Source of the DNA: JASJAR01 sp039198225
Lineage (GTDB): Bacteria; Pseudomonadota; Alphaproteobacteria; Rhodobacterales; Rhodobacteraceae
NCBI GenBank assembly: GCA_039198225.1
Contig: JBCCTQ010000014.1
Coordinates: forward strand, 34,173 to 98,172
DNA: 64,000 nucleotides
Reading direction: 5' to 3'
Shown: one piece after another, positions 17,225 through 26,390 of the stretch
Position numbering within the stretch: position 1 is the stretch's first letter
Layout of the letters: every line of letters begins with the position of its first letter
Program-made: the position numbers and the translations under genes
Notes under the pieces: model-generated
What the model was told of the DNA's origin: nothing
The model's input: only the letters and a program-made list of their open reading frames with translations
The model's database searches: none

Positions 17225-18325
17225 TTACTTCAGAGTATCCGCAAACGCGCGCCCAAGGTTCGCGTTCGAGGTTTGCGCCCCTGCCCAAAACGGCACGGCG
17301 ATCTCTGCGAAATCCTTCTGCGACTGCCAGACTTCCGCGAAGAACTCGTTCTCGTCCGCAGCGGCCTGAAGCGCCTTGTTGGCGGCGGCAGAATACTCCG
17401 TGAAGTAGTCCGCCGGCGTGTCCTCAAGGATCACACCATGGTTTTCGGTCAGGTCTTTCAAGGCCTTGCCGTTTTCATAGATGCGATAGGAAAGCGACTT
17501 CGAAAGCGACGCGTTGGCGGCCACTTCCAGCGCTTTCTGCTCGGTCTCGTTCAGGCTGTCATAGAAGTCGCGGTTCACATACATGTCCGCGTTCACGGTG
17601 ACCTGGTGAAGACCCTGCAGGTAGTAGTGCTTCAGAACCTTTTGGAAGCCGAAGACCGAGTCAGGCTTCGGGCAGCACCACTCAGCGGCGTCGATCGTGC
17701 CCTTTTCCAGCGCTGGCAGGATGTCACCGCCACCCATGGCCACAGCCGGGACGCCGATGTCAGCATATGCGGCACCGACCATTCCCGGAGGCGCGCGGAA
17801 GCGCATCTGGCGGAAGTCGTCCATCGACGTGATCGGTTCGGGGAACCAGCCCAGCGCTTCCGGGCCGACCGGCTGCAGCATGAAGCCTTTGACGTTCACG
17901 CCCATCTCATCCCAGAGGCGGTCATAAAGTTCACGTCCACCGCCATACTGGAACCAGCTCAGGAACGCGATGTTGTCGAGGCCGACCCCGGCACCCGCGA
18001 CGGGCGCACCAAATAGGTTGGCCGCCACGTGCTTGCCGCCCCAGTAGTGGGTCCAGGCGAAGCCGCCTTCGACAAGTCCGGCATCCACGGCATCCATAAT
18101 GTCGCGTGGGCCGACAACGGCGCCTGCCGGCAGCACTTCTATTGTCAAAGAGCCGCCAGTTAGTGCCGCCACGTCGGCGCCGAACTCGTTCAGCATGAAA
18201 ACTTCGTCGGCAGTGTTGGGCAATACCGACTGAATGCGCAGAACTTTTTCTGCCCACGCAGTACCTGCCATCATTGCTGCGCTGACGGCGGTGGCCGTTG
18301 CGAGCTTGGTGAGTTTCGAAAACAT
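17225..18325 (-). CDS. TRAP transporter substrate-binding protein, DctP family
   Basis: 366 residues, ATG preceded by AGGGAGGA. A signal peptide (cleavage after GTAWA, near residue 25) exports it to the periplasm. The family motif PITSMDDFRQMRFRAPPG (near 165-182) carries the conserved Arg that pairs with the substrate carboxylate in DctP proteins. GTIDAAEWCCPKPD near 209-222 resembles the TakP/FcbT1-like branch, which takes up keto or aromatic acids. Substrate unknown. Lies between a GMC oxidoreductase gene and dctQM on the same strand, which suggests that the imported compound is oxidised by the GMC enzyme. Confidence 0.9.
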   Translation of the reverse strand: MFSKLTKLATATAVSAAMMAGTAWAEKVLRIQSVLPNTADEVFMLNEFGADVAALTGGSLTIEVLPAGAVVGPRDIMDAVDAGLVEGGFAWTHYWGGKHVAANLFGAPVAGAGVGLDNIAFLSWFQYGGGRELYDRLWDEMGVNVKGFMLQPVGPEALGWFPEPITSMDDFRQMRFRAPPGMVGAAYADIGVPAVAMGGGDILPALEKGTIDAAEWCCPKPDSVFGFQKVLKHYYLQGLHQVTVNADMYVNRDFYDSLNETEQKALEVAANASLSKSLSYRIYENGKALKDLTENHGVILEDTPADYFTEYSAAANKALQAAADENEFFAEVWQSQKDFAEIAVPFWAGAQTSNANLGRAFADTLK

Positions 18326-18341
18326 ATGTTTCCTCCCTAAT

Positions 18342-18390
18342 GTTGCCTTCTCTTGCGTTCATGAACGTCTGGCCAGACCTGGAAGGCAAC
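18342..18390. other. Structured gmc-dctP intercistronic region
   Basis: Outer arms GTTGCCTT (18342-18349) and AAGGCAAC (18383-18390) enclose two short palindromes, TTCATGAA (18358-18365) and CTGGCCAG (18369-18376). It could form an mRNA-processing or stabilising structure upstream of dctP. Seen only as potential base pairing. Confidence 0.35.
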
Positions 18391-18409
18391 GGTCCGGCAA
18401 TTCGTGTGT

Positions 18410-20035
18410 CTAATGAGCAGCCTCCAAAGTCGGGGCGGTTTCGAGCGCGTCGGCGAGGACCATGTCGCTTGCCTTTTCGCCAATCATGATGGTCGGCGCA
18501 TTGGTATTTCCGGAAACGATCATGGGCATAATCGAAGCGTCGGCAACCCGAAGGCCCTGTATCCCGTGAACCTTTAGGCGGTCGTCGACGACGGCCATCG
18601 GATCGTGACCCATCTTGCAGGTTCCCGTCGGGTGATAAATGGTCGTCGCGGTGCTTCGCGCCCAGTCGAGAAGGGCGTCATAGTCTTCGTCGACCACGTC
18701 CGGACCGGGTGCGTATTCCTCGGTTATCACAGACGCCACAGGCTCGGTCCGCGCGATGCGCCGCGCGATGCGGATGCCGTCCACGATCGTATCTTGGTCG
18801 GTCTTTGTCGCAAGGTAGTTCGGGTGGATCGCCGGATGTTCCCGCATGTCGGACGAGCGCAGTTCGATACGCCCTGCGCTTTCCGGACGCAACTGTAGCA
18901 CACTCGCCGTGAAAGCGTTGAAATCATGTGGCTTGTTTATCTTCTGACTGGCGCTGAACGGCTGCACGTGGAACTGGATGTCAGGTTCGGCAAGATCGGC
19001 TCGGGTTTTCAAGAATGCTGTACCAAGGCTCGCCGCCATGGTCATCGGACCGGTTCGGGTGGCGGCGTACTGGAGCGCGATAAGGCCCTGTTTGATAAGG
19101 CTGTTGATCTCAGTGTTGATCGTTGAAAGCGTTGTCTTGTAAACCGGGCGGGCCTGCAGATGGTCTTGCAGATTCTTTCCGACCCCGCCCAACGCGTGGC
19201 GCACCTCAATTCCGTGATCTCGCAAGCCGGCCGGTTCCCCGATCCCCGAAACCATCAGAAGCTGTGGGGAGGCAAGCGCACCGGCCGATAGAATGATCTC
19301 CTTGCGCGCCTTCACCAATTGGCTGCGGCCCTGATACAAAACCTCAACGGCGCACGCCTTCTTGCCGTCGAAAGCAAGGCGCGTGGCGGGGCAGCCTGTC
19401 AGGATGTGCAGGTTCGCGCGGCGACGCGCGGGTCCCAGATACGCGACGGCAGACGAACAACGGCGCCCATTGCGCACGGTCAACTGAAAATGGCCGACAC
19501 CTTCCTGACGCGATCCGTTGTAATCCTCATTACGGGGGAAGCCCGCATTGACGGCCGCGTCGAGGTAGAGGTCGACGACCTCGCGATGCACGGCGCTGTC
19601 AGACACCGAAAGCGGGCCATCCCGCCCTCTGATGTCTGGGTTCCCGCCCGCATAGCTTTCAGCCCGCTTGAAATACGGCAGCACGTCGTCCCACCCCCAA
19701 CCGGCATTGCCCAGTTGGCGCCAGTGGTCATAGTCGGCCGCCTGCCCGCGCACGTAAAGCAGACCATTGATGGAGCTTGAGCCACCAAGGACTCTGCCGC
19801 GCGGCCATTTGAGCGAACGCCCATTCAGACCCGGGTCGGGCTCGGTCTCGTACCCCCAGTCCGTCTTTGGATGACCCATCGTCTTGAAGTAACCGACTGG
19901 AACATGGATCCACGGCGAAACGTCCCTTCCGCCCGCCTCCAAAAGTGCCACCTGGAATTTTCCACCTCCCGAAAGGCGGTTCGCCAGCACGCAGCCAGCG
20001 GAGCCTGCGCCAACGATGACGTAGTCAAATTCCAA
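18410..20035 (-). CDS. GMC-family FAD oxidoreductase (choline/alcohol dehydrogenase-like)
   Basis: 541 residues. The TTG at 20035 is preferred: GGGGAGGA precedes it and the product then begins MEFDYVIVGAGSAG, the usual GMC N-terminus; the upstream ATGs overlap that ribosome site. GMC enzymes oxidise alcohols with FAD. Seen: the N-terminal FAD motif, the signature WPRGRVLGGSSSINGLLYVRG near residues 78-98, the active-site His in IYHPTGTCKMG, and the C-terminal NTNAPTIMIGEKA. Resembles BetA-like enzymes, but the substrate is not fixed. First gene of an operon with dctP and dctQM; an IclR regulator is divergent. Confidence 0.9.
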   Translation of the reverse strand: MEFDYVIVGAGSAGCVLANRLSGGGKFQVALLEAGGRDVSPWIHVPVGYFKTMGHPKTDWGYETEPDPGLNGRSLKWPRGRVLGGSSSINGLLYVRGQAADYDHWRQLGNAGWGWDDVLPYFKRAESYAGGNPDIRGRDGPLSVSDSAVHREVVDLYLDAAVNAGFPRNEDYNGSRQEGVGHFQLTVRNGRRCSSAVAYLGPARRRANLHILTGCPATRLAFDGKKACAVEVLYQGRSQLVKARKEIILSAGALASPQLLMVSGIGEPAGLRDHGIEVRHALGGVGKNLQDHLQARPVYKTTLSTINTEINSLIKQGLIALQYAATRTGPMTMAASLGTAFLKTRADLAEPDIQFHVQPFSASQKINKPHDFNAFTASVLQLRPESAGRIELRSSDMREHPAIHPNYLATKTDQDTIVDGIRIARRIARTEPVASVITEEYAPGPDVVDEDYDALLDWARSTATTIYHPTGTCKMGHDPMAVVDDRLKVHGIQGLRVADASIMPMIVSGNTNAPTIMIGEKASDMVLADALETAPTLEAAH

Positions 20036-20049
20036 GCATTCCTCCCCAA

Positions 20050-20065
20050 TTGACATAAATGTCAA
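20050..20065. promoter_or_regulatory. Inverted repeat, candidate IclR operator
   Basis: Perfect palindrome TTGACAT-AA-ATGTCAA in the region between the GMC gene (start 20035) and the iclR-type gene (start 20148). It lies just upstream of the GMC ribosome-binding site, fitting an operator or the -35 region of either promoter. No other strong palindrome is seen in the gap. Confidence 0.45.
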
Positions 20066-20147
20066 AAATTGAGACTTTGCGTCCCATAATTGAGTGCAGC
20101 ACGATTCTTTTCACCGTGCAAGTTTTTTAGGCGAGAGGGCGCGCGGA

Positions 20148-20912
20148 ATGGATGGCGGCAATAGCGGGCGAATACCGACCAACCTGAGAACGCTCATGAT
20201 CCTGGAAATTCTCGGGCAACGCCCCGACGCAATGAGCGCGGCCGAAATTGGCCGGGAACTTTCCCTGCCGAAACAAACCATTCACAGGCTTTGCAACACG
20301 CTTCTTGCGGAAGGGTTTCTGGCACAGGACAGTACTGGGCTTCGACCGGGACGCCGCGCAAGGCTCATGGCAACCGGCTTGCTTCATGCCTCCACAAGCC
20401 ACATCGCGCGCCATCAGATATTGAGCCGCCTTGCTGCCGAGACCGGCGAGACCGTCAATTTCGTTGTCCCGGAAGAAGATGGCATGAGCTACAAGGACAG
20501 AGTGGAAACCGATTGGCCGTTCCGCGTGCAACTGCCGGTGGGAAGCCATGTTCCGTTCCACTGCACGGCAAGCGGAAAGACCTATCTTGCCAGCCTGAAG
20601 AAAAGGGATCGCGAGCGGATCGTATCCGCCAAACCGCTGGTTTCGGCGACCCCCAACACGATCACCGACCCCGGTCGTCTGAGCGCCGAGTTGCGCGGAA
20701 TACGGCGGCAGGGCTTCGCGATAGACAACGAAGAATTTATTCAGGGCATGGCCGCAATCGCTGTGCCGGTTCTGGACAGTAAAGGTCGCTATCTGGCCTC
20801 TATAGGTGTTCACGGGCCGGTCATGCGATGCTCTGCCGAACGCGCCGTGTCGTTTGCACCCTTGCTGGCTTTGGCAGCAAAAAATCTGGCGGAAGTGATG
20901 CTGGATGCCTGA
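20148..20912 (+). CDS. IclR-family transcriptional regulator
   Basis: 254 residues from ATG at 20148 (GAGG upstream); an earlier in-frame ATG at 20094 has no ribosome site. Winged-helix domain at residues 8-65 (MSAAEIGRELSLPKQTIHRL), then the IclR effector domain with VPFHCTASGKTYLASL near 129-144 and the C-terminal GFAIDNEEFIQGMAAIAVPV. Probably senses the substrate of the divergent GMC-TRAP operon. Convergent with the first SnoaL-like gene (12-bp gap). Confidence 0.92.
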   Translation: MDGGNSGRIPTNLRTLMILEILGQRPDAMSAAEIGRELSLPKQTIHRLCNTLLAEGFLAQDSTGLRPGRRARLMATGLLHASTSHIARHQILSRLAAETGETVNFVVPEEDGMSYKDRVETDWPFRVQLPVGSHVPFHCTASGKTYLASLKKRDRERIVSAKPLVSATPNTITDPGRLSAELRGIRRQGFAIDNEEFIQGMAAIAVPVLDSKGRYLASIGVHGPVMRCSAERAVSFAPLLALAAKNLAEVMLDA

Positions 20913-20924
20913 TGCAGGCGCGGC

Positions 20925-21908
20925 TCAGGATGTTGACGCTTCGTCCGGTAAAATCGTCACCCCCTGGCTCAGCCAGAAATGCGGCATGTCGATGAAAACC
21001 CAGTTTTCCGCCAGTTTGCTGCCGTCGCGACGATAGATGTCGATGACGCGAAATTCCCCGATATTGCCCGCCCCCGTGAAACCGAGGTAGTCGCCGGACA
21101 GGCGGGCGGTAAAATTCGGCCAGCCAAAGAAACCGCCGAAATGGCCTTCTGCCAAACGCGCTACATGGCCATTGAAATGGCGGTCGGTGAAGGTAGACCG
21201 GAAGGGTCCCGCATGCTGAGCCGCATAGCGAGGGATCGTATAGGTGGCACCAATGCCCGCCGGCCCCCACCAGATCATATCCTCGGACCAGGTGCGGCGC
21301 AGTTCTTCTTCCAAAGGAAGCCCGCTGTCCCAGTTTCCAAGGTCTTTGGACATCGCGTTGATCGCAGCCAGCGTGGCTTCCCCTTCGTGTGGCGGGGCAT
21401 CGCGGTCCAAAAGCCCGGCATGTGTCACCGGCCCGGGCTGCACCAGATGTGCACCGCGTGAAACAGCAAAGGGCGACAGGCCCGCCTGCATCATCAGGTG
21501 CGGCAAATCGAAGAACATCGCGATTTCTGCAATGGCCCCTGCTTCGACCCTTAGAAAACTGGCGTAGCGCAAAAAGACCATTCGATCCGTTGGAGCAATG
21601 CCAAGCCACGGCGCGTCGAACAGCCCGACGAGGTGGCCCATTGAAACAACCCAACGGGACGAAAATCCGTCGATCTCATTCGAGCCCGCGAAGAAAATAT
21701 CCTCACGCCGGTGCAGGCTTCGGACACTTGAATGAAGCGGTTGCCAGAAACGCGCAACGACATGCTCATGCCCAAAAATCTCATTGAAGGGATGATAGCC
21801 GCGCCATCGCAAATTGTCGGCTACATGCGCGGCCGCGGCGTGCCAGTCGGCCTTATCGAGCGCCTTGTGATACGCTCGGACAAGCGACTTTTCACTCTCG
21901 AAACTCAT
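20925..21908 (-). CDS. Double SnoaL-like (NTF2-fold) protein, paralogue 1
   Basis: 327 residues from ATG at 21908. Two SnoaL/NTF2-like domains in tandem (about 5-140 and 175-320). Motifs shared with the paralogue at 27822: DLPHLMMQAG (134-143), WGPAGIG (214-220) and ENWVFID (301-307). The fold occurs in polyketide cyclases, dehydratases and ester cyclases acting on small molecules; no specific reaction can be assigned. No signal peptide. Divergent from the ABC transporter operon across 116 bp, so it is probably co-regulated with it. Alternative upstream starts lack a better ribosome site. Confidence 0.8.
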   Translation of the reverse strand: MSFESEKSLVRAYHKALDKADWHAAAAHVADNLRWRGYHPFNEIFGHEHVVARFWQPLHSSVRSLHRREDIFFAGSNEIDGFSSRWVVSMGHLVGLFDAPWLGIAPTDRMVFLRYASFLRVEAGAIAEIAMFFDLPHLMMQAGLSPFAVSRGAHLVQPGPVTHAGLLDRDAPPHEGEATLAAINAMSKDLGNWDSGLPLEEELRRTWSEDMIWWGPAGIGATYTIPRYAAQHAGPFRSTFTDRHFNGHVARLAEGHFGGFFGWPNFTARLSGDYLGFTGAGNIGEFRVIDIYRRDGSKLAENWVFIDMPHFWLSQGVTILPDEASTS

Positions 21909-22024
21909 GCCGTCTGGGACCACTCTGGCGCATTGCATACGCTTGCAAAAATTTCTTGCCAAAACAAAGAGCGCGTGTCTAGGGTATTTGCCAGCATCTG
22001 CGGAAATGCGACCCGGGGGAATTC

Positions 22025-23074
22025 ATGGCGGACATTCAGCTTCGTAAGATTTCGAAGCGATGGGGCGATTTCATCGGCGTCCACGAGTTCGATCTGGATA
22101 TTCCCGACCGCGAATTCCTCGTGCTTCTCGGACCATCCGGATGCGGCAAGACCACGACAATGCGCATGATTGCGGGATTGGAAGACCCCAGCGATGGCGA
22201 GATTCTGATCGGCGGCAACGTGGTCAACAACCTTGAGCCAAAGGATCGCGATGTCGCGATGGTGTTCCAATCCTATGCGCTCTACCCGAACATGGATGTT
22301 TACGAGAACATCCGCTTTCCGCTGAAAGTGCGTGGGATTGACCCGAGCACGCATGACGAAAAAGTGCGTCGTGCCAGCGCGATGGTCGAACTGGACGACT
22401 TTCTTCATCGCAAGCCCGCTGCATTGTCAGGCGGTCAACGTCAACGGGTCGCTCTTGCGCGCGCTATTGTCCGCGAACCCAACGTATTTCTGATGGATGA
22501 ACCCTTGTCCAACCTTGACGCGAAGTTGCGGGTCAGCACACGGGCGCAGATCAAGAACCTTAGCCATGAACTGGCGGTGACGACCATTTACGTGACCCAC
22601 GATCAGATCGAGGCGATGACGCTCGCCGACCGCGTGGTCGTTATGGAAAAGGGCATTGTCCAGCAGGTCGGCAGCCCGACGGAAATCTACGACAAACCGG
22701 CCAATACCTTTGTTGCAGGCTTTATCGGCAACCCGGCCATGAACCTGATTGAAGGGGAGATCAGCGGCGGAACATTCCGGGCAAAGTCGACCGAGATACA
22801 CGGGCTTCAGGCGCCGGACGGGCCGGTGACCCTTGGATTCAGGGCCGAAGACGCAAGCGTCGGCGGAGGCGGCGGCCAGATCAATGCGCCGATTTACACG
22901 ATGGAGCTTTTGGGCGACGCCACGATGGTGAGCGTGCGGATCGGCGGACAACTGGTCAGTTGCAAGGCCGATAAGTCCTACCGCGCCGAGATAGACGATC
23001 AGATCGCAATCAACATACCAAATGAAATCTGTCACCTGTTCGATGGCAAGACAGGAGGAAGGATCGGGGGCTGA
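22025..23074 (+). CDS. Sugar-type ABC transporter ATP-binding protein (MalK/UgpC family)
   Basis: 349 residues, ATG just after a GGGGGAATTC stretch. Cytoplasmic ATPase of a CUT1-type importer. Seen: Walker A GPSGCGKTTTM (about 36-46), Q-loop MVFQSYALYPNMDVYEN, signature LSGGQRQRVALARA (about 136-149), Walker B VFLMDEPLSNLDAKLR, H-loop YVTHDQIEAMTLADR, and a C-terminal TOBE/MalK regulatory region from about 240. Such ATPases may serve more than one permease. First gene of the importer operon; the order ATPase, binding protein, permease, permease is complete. Confidence 0.93.
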   Translation: MADIQLRKISKRWGDFIGVHEFDLDIPDREFLVLLGPSGCGKTTTMRMIAGLEDPSDGEILIGGNVVNNLEPKDRDVAMVFQSYALYPNMDVYENIRFPLKVRGIDPSTHDEKVRRASAMVELDDFLHRKPAALSGGQRQRVALARAIVREPNVFLMDEPLSNLDAKLRVSTRAQIKNLSHELAVTTIYVTHDQIEAMTLADRVVVMEKGIVQQVGSPTEIYDKPANTFVAGFIGNPAMNLIEGEISGGTFRAKSTEIHGLQAPDGPVTLGFRAEDASVGGGGGQINAPIYTMELLGDATMVSVRIGGQLVSCKADKSYRAEIDDQIAINIPNEICHLFDGKTGGRIGG

Positions 23075-23145
23075 CCTCCGCTAACACCAGAAGAAAGAGA
23101 TGTGCGATTGCAAGGCACATCCGTCACTCAGGGAGAAGAGAACTG

Positions 23146-24387
23146 ATGCAACTGAAAAACCTAGCACTGGCCGGCGCAATGTCGGTTCTGGCGTCGACCA
23201 CCGCTTATGCGGGCGGCCATGCTGCCTGCGAGATCGGCGCACGCGTATCGATCGTGGGCAATGAGTTCCCAGCCATCCAAACCGTCGGTGCCGGCGCGCA
23301 GGAATGCTCTGGCGCTGAGGTGACGACAAACCTTACTGCCGATCACCAGAAGATCAATCTTCCAGGCATGCAGGGCAATCCCGCGGAATACACGACCGCG
23401 ATCATCGCAAACTCTTCGATCGTTGCGTTGATGAATGACGATGTCATCCGCCCGCTGGATGATCTGGTGGCGGCCCATGGCGACGGGCTGAGCCAGAACC
23501 AGCTCATCACAATCGACGGCCAGGTGATGGCCGTGGCGTTCATGGCGAATGCACAGCACCTTGTCTATCGCGCCGACATTCTGGAACAGGCCGGGCTCGA
23601 GGTTCCGACCACGTACGAGGAAATGCTGGCTGCCGCCGAAGCGATCCGTTCGCAGGGCATTCTCGAAAATCCTGTTGGGGGCGCTTATGCGGCCGGGTGG
23701 AACCTGGCGCAGGAGTTCAACAACATGTTCATCGGCATGGGCGGCGAGTTCTTCAAGCCGGGCACCGCCGAGCCAAACATCAATTCCGAGGCCGGCATCG
23801 CGGCGCTGGAGATGATGAAATCGCTTTCAGAATACATGAACCCGGATTTCCTGACGCACGACTCGAACGCGACCAATGCCGAGTTTCGCGCAGGCAACGT
23901 CGCGATCATGAACATGTGGGGCAGCCGCGCCGCGACGCTGACCGAAGCGGATGGCGTGCCTCAGGAGGTGATCGACGGCTTCGCGATCGCAGGCCCGATG
24001 ACAGTTGGCGGCGGATCGACACCCGCAACAACGCTTTGGTGGGACGGCTGGACCGTCGCCAAGAACATCAGCGACGAAGAAGCGGAAGCCACGTTTCTTG
24101 CGATGAAGAACGGCATCCGACCCGCCATTCTGGAAGAGGACGGCGTGCCCGAACAAGCGGTCTGGCTCATCGAAGGTTACCAGCCGACGGACGCTGCGAA
24201 AGGCGTTTTTGCGGCGGTCGAAGCTGGGACGGTTCCGTATCCGATGCTGCCTTACATGGGGCTGCTTCACACCGCGCTCGGCAATGAACTGGCCGATTTC
24301 ATGCAGGGCAAGGAGTCCGCTGAGCAGGCCCTTCAGGATGTCGAAGCAGCCTATATCGCTGCGGCGAAGGAAAAGGGCTTCCTTTGA
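23146..24387 (+). CDS. ABC transporter extracellular solute-binding protein (family 1)
   Basis: 413 residues, preceded by AGGGAGAAG. Signal peptide ending TTAYA (near residue 22). The two-lobed CUT1-type binding fold is indicated by NAQHLVYRADILEQAGLEVP (about 138-157) and FRAGNVAIMNMWGS (about 247-260). It binds the imported compound in the periplasm; ligands of this family include oligosaccharides and glycerol phosphates as well as non-sugars, and the neighbouring enzymes here are not typical sugar enzymes. A 14-bp perfect hairpin follows its stop codon, which commonly protects binding-protein mRNA. Confidence 0.92.
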   Translation: MQLKNLALAGAMSVLASTTAYAGGHAACEIGARVSIVGNEFPAIQTVGAGAQECSGAEVTTNLTADHQKINLPGMQGNPAEYTTAIIANSSIVALMNDDVIRPLDDLVAAHGDGLSQNQLITIDGQVMAVAFMANAQHLVYRADILEQAGLEVPTTYEEMLAAAEAIRSQGILENPVGGAYAAGWNLAQEFNNMFIGMGGEFFKPGTAEPNINSEAGIAALEMMKSLSEYMNPDFLTHDSNATNAEFRAGNVAIMNMWGSRAATLTEADGVPQEVIDGFAIAGPMTVGGGSTPATTLWWDGWTVAKNISDEEAEATFLAMKNGIRPAILEEDGVPEQAVWLIEGYQPTDAAKGVFAAVEAGTVPYPMLPYMGLLHTALGNELADFMQGKESAEQALQDVEAAYIAAAKEKGFL

Positions 24388-24403
24388 GGAGCTGACCACA
24401 ACG

Positions 24404-24438
24404 CGCTCGGGCAAGAGGTATCGTCTCTTGCCCGAGCG
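24404..24438. other. Strong intercistronic hairpin after the binding-protein gene
   Basis: Perfect 14-bp inverted repeat CGCTCGGGCAAGAG-GTATCGT-CTCTTGCCCGAGCG, placed 16 bp after the solute-binding protein stop and 18 bp before the first permease start. It has no T-tract, so it more likely stabilises the upstream mRNA or attenuates transcription than terminates fully, as in other binding-protein operons. Confidence 0.7.
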
Positions 24439-24456
24439 CCACGCTGAGCGGGTGCG

Positions 24457-25485
24457 ATGAAACACAAGACTTTCTTCTGGTTCTTTTTGCCGACCGGCCT
24501 CGCGATGTTCCTGTTCATTGCGCTGCCCATCGTGTCGGTCGTGATCCAGTCGGTCTATGCCCCCCACGAGGCGGTCATCGTTGAGGTCGAGAATTGCGGA
24601 CCGTTCGGGTGCACAACCGAAACGACGATCGACCAGGAGGCAACGCGTGCGATCCGCGAGGCCGAACCGCTCGGACGGTTTGTGGGTGCCGAGATATATC
24701 TTGACCGGGGGCACCTGGCAGTTGCGGAAGTCGCCGAGGCCTGGGCCGCATCCGCGACCACGGGCGAGTTCATCAGCGTTCTCATGAACCTGCCGTTTTA
24801 CCGCGCAATGGCGTTCACGCTGACCTATGTCTTCGTTTGCACCCCGTCGCTGATCATTTTGGGATTGATGATCGCGCTTGCGGTCAACTCGCTCCACCGC
24901 CACCTCAAGGGCCTCGCGATTTTCTTCTCGCTGCTGCCCATGATCGTCACACCGCTTGTCGGCGCGCTGGTGCTATTCTGGATGATCGACAGCCGCGGCA
25001 TCCTTGGGAATTTGATATCGTATCTTGCGAACGATCCGTCACTGTCCCTGAAAGCGTCAACACCGCTGATGTGGATTTCGCTGATCATTTACGGCGTCTG
25101 GTCGTCGGCACCGTTCGCTTTCGTGGTGTTTTACGCGGGCCTTCAGACCCTCCCACAGGATCAAATAGAAGCCGCCCAGATTGACGGTGCAACCCGATGG
25201 GAGCAGGTGAAATACATCGTCGTTCCGCATCTGATGCCACTCATTACTTTTGTGGCGCTCATCCAGTTAATGGACAACTTCAAGGTCTTCGAACCCATCG
25301 TGAGCTTTCAGGCGCAAGCCCATGCGACATCACTGAGCTGGATAATCTTCAATGACCTTGGCGGCGAAACCCGTCAATTGTCCGCCGCGGCGACCACGTC
25401 GGTGATGACGATCATCGGCGTTGCCATCCTTTTGTCACCGGTCCTGTATCGAACTTGGACGGATTTCAAAGGACGGGGACACTGA
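24457..25485 (+). CDS. ABC transporter permease 1 (MalF-like)
   Basis: 342 residues with about six membrane helices. The EAA loop is EAAQIDGATRWEQVKYIVVPHL, contacting the ATPase. Between helix 1 (to about residue 33) and helix 2 (from about 115) lies an 80-residue extracytoplasmic segment with a Cys pair (VENCGPFGCTTE), longer than in ordinary CUT1 permeases and reminiscent of the extra P2 loop of MalF. Stop overlaps the ATG of the second permease by one base. Confidence 0.92.
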   Translation: MKHKTFFWFFLPTGLAMFLFIALPIVSVVIQSVYAPHEAVIVEVENCGPFGCTTETTIDQEATRAIREAEPLGRFVGAEIYLDRGHLAVAEVAEAWAASATTGEFISVLMNLPFYRAMAFTLTYVFVCTPSLIILGLMIALAVNSLHRHLKGLAIFFSLLPMIVTPLVGALVLFWMIDSRGILGNLISYLANDPSLSLKASTPLMWISLIIYGVWSSAPFAFVVFYAGLQTLPQDQIEAAQIDGATRWEQVKYIVVPHLMPLITFVALIQLMDNFKVFEPIVSFQAQAHATSLSWIIFNDLGGETRQLSAAATTSVMTIIGVAILLSPVLYRTWTDFKGRGH

Positions 25486-26366
25486 TGGCCTCGCGTGCGC
25501 AACAGATGCCGGCCACGTTGCGGCTCGGGATCAACGCCTTCCTGGTCGTATGGCTGCTCATGGCGATTTTTCCGTTTTTCTGGATCTTCTGGGGCTCATT
25601 CAAGGTCGAGCTTGATTTCTTTGCCATCGCAGACTGGACAAATGCGCTTTTCGGACCGGCCACCGAGAACACGTACGGACGACCCTTCACCGGTGCGGGC
25701 TATGCCGGCGCATGGATACAGGAAGAATTCTGGCGCAATGTACTTAACACCTTCATCGTCTGTTTCTTCGTGGTCCTGACATCGCTGACCATCGGCACGC
25801 TCGGCGGCTATGCCCTTTCACGCTCAGGCTTCAAATACGTCTTCTGGCTTCTGATCATCGCGCTCATCTTCCGCGCGATGCCACCGATCACTTTGGTGGC
25901 GGGCTACATGCTTCCGTTCTTTGAATGGAACGTGTGGGGCATCCTGCCTACGGCGATTATCGTGCTTGTTGCGATCAACCAGCCATTCACGCTGTGGATG
26001 CTGCATTCGTTTTTTCAGAACATCCCGAAAGAGCTGGATGAAAGCGCCAAGGTCGATGGCTGCACCCAGTTTCAGGCCTTTCGATACGTGATCATCCCGG
26101 TCATGTGGCCCGGCGTGATTACCACGGGGCTCTTCAGCTTTCTGCTTGCCTACAATGATTTCGCCGTCACGACGATGCTCCTTTCGGAATCCAACCGAAC
26201 CATGGTGCCCGAAATCGCCGCCTATCTCGGCACCACCTATACCGAGGGCAACGTCATGTTTGCGGTGGCCGCCGTTGTGTCAGCCACGGCACCGTTGTTC
26301 GTCCTGGTGATGTTCTTCCAGCGTCAGATCGTGAGCGGGCTGACCGCGGGGGCGGTCAAGGGATGA
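25485..26366 (+). CDS. ABC transporter permease 2 (MalG-like)
   Basis: 293 residues; the ATG shares one base with the stop of permease 1, the usual coupling of paired permeases. Six predicted helices; the EAA-type loop is DESAKVDGCTQFQAFRYVIIP. Forms the heterodimeric channel with the preceding gene product. A hairpin and dispersed repeat follow the stop, so the downstream enzyme genes may be transcribed at a lower level or from their own promoter. Confidence 0.92.
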   Translation: MASRAQQMPATLRLGINAFLVVWLLMAIFPFFWIFWGSFKVELDFFAIADWTNALFGPATENTYGRPFTGAGYAGAWIQEEFWRNVLNTFIVCFFVVLTSLTIGTLGGYALSRSGFKYVFWLLIIALIFRAMPPITLVAGYMLPFFEWNVWGILPTAIIVLVAINQPFTLWMLHSFFQNIPKELDESAKVDGCTQFQAFRYVIIPVMWPGVITTGLFSFLLAYNDFAVTTMLLSESNRTMVPEIAAYLGTTYTEGNVMFAVAAVVSATAPLFVLVMFFQRQIVSGLTAGAVKG

Positions 26367-26390
26367 TCCGGCGGACCAGAATCAGGGGTG

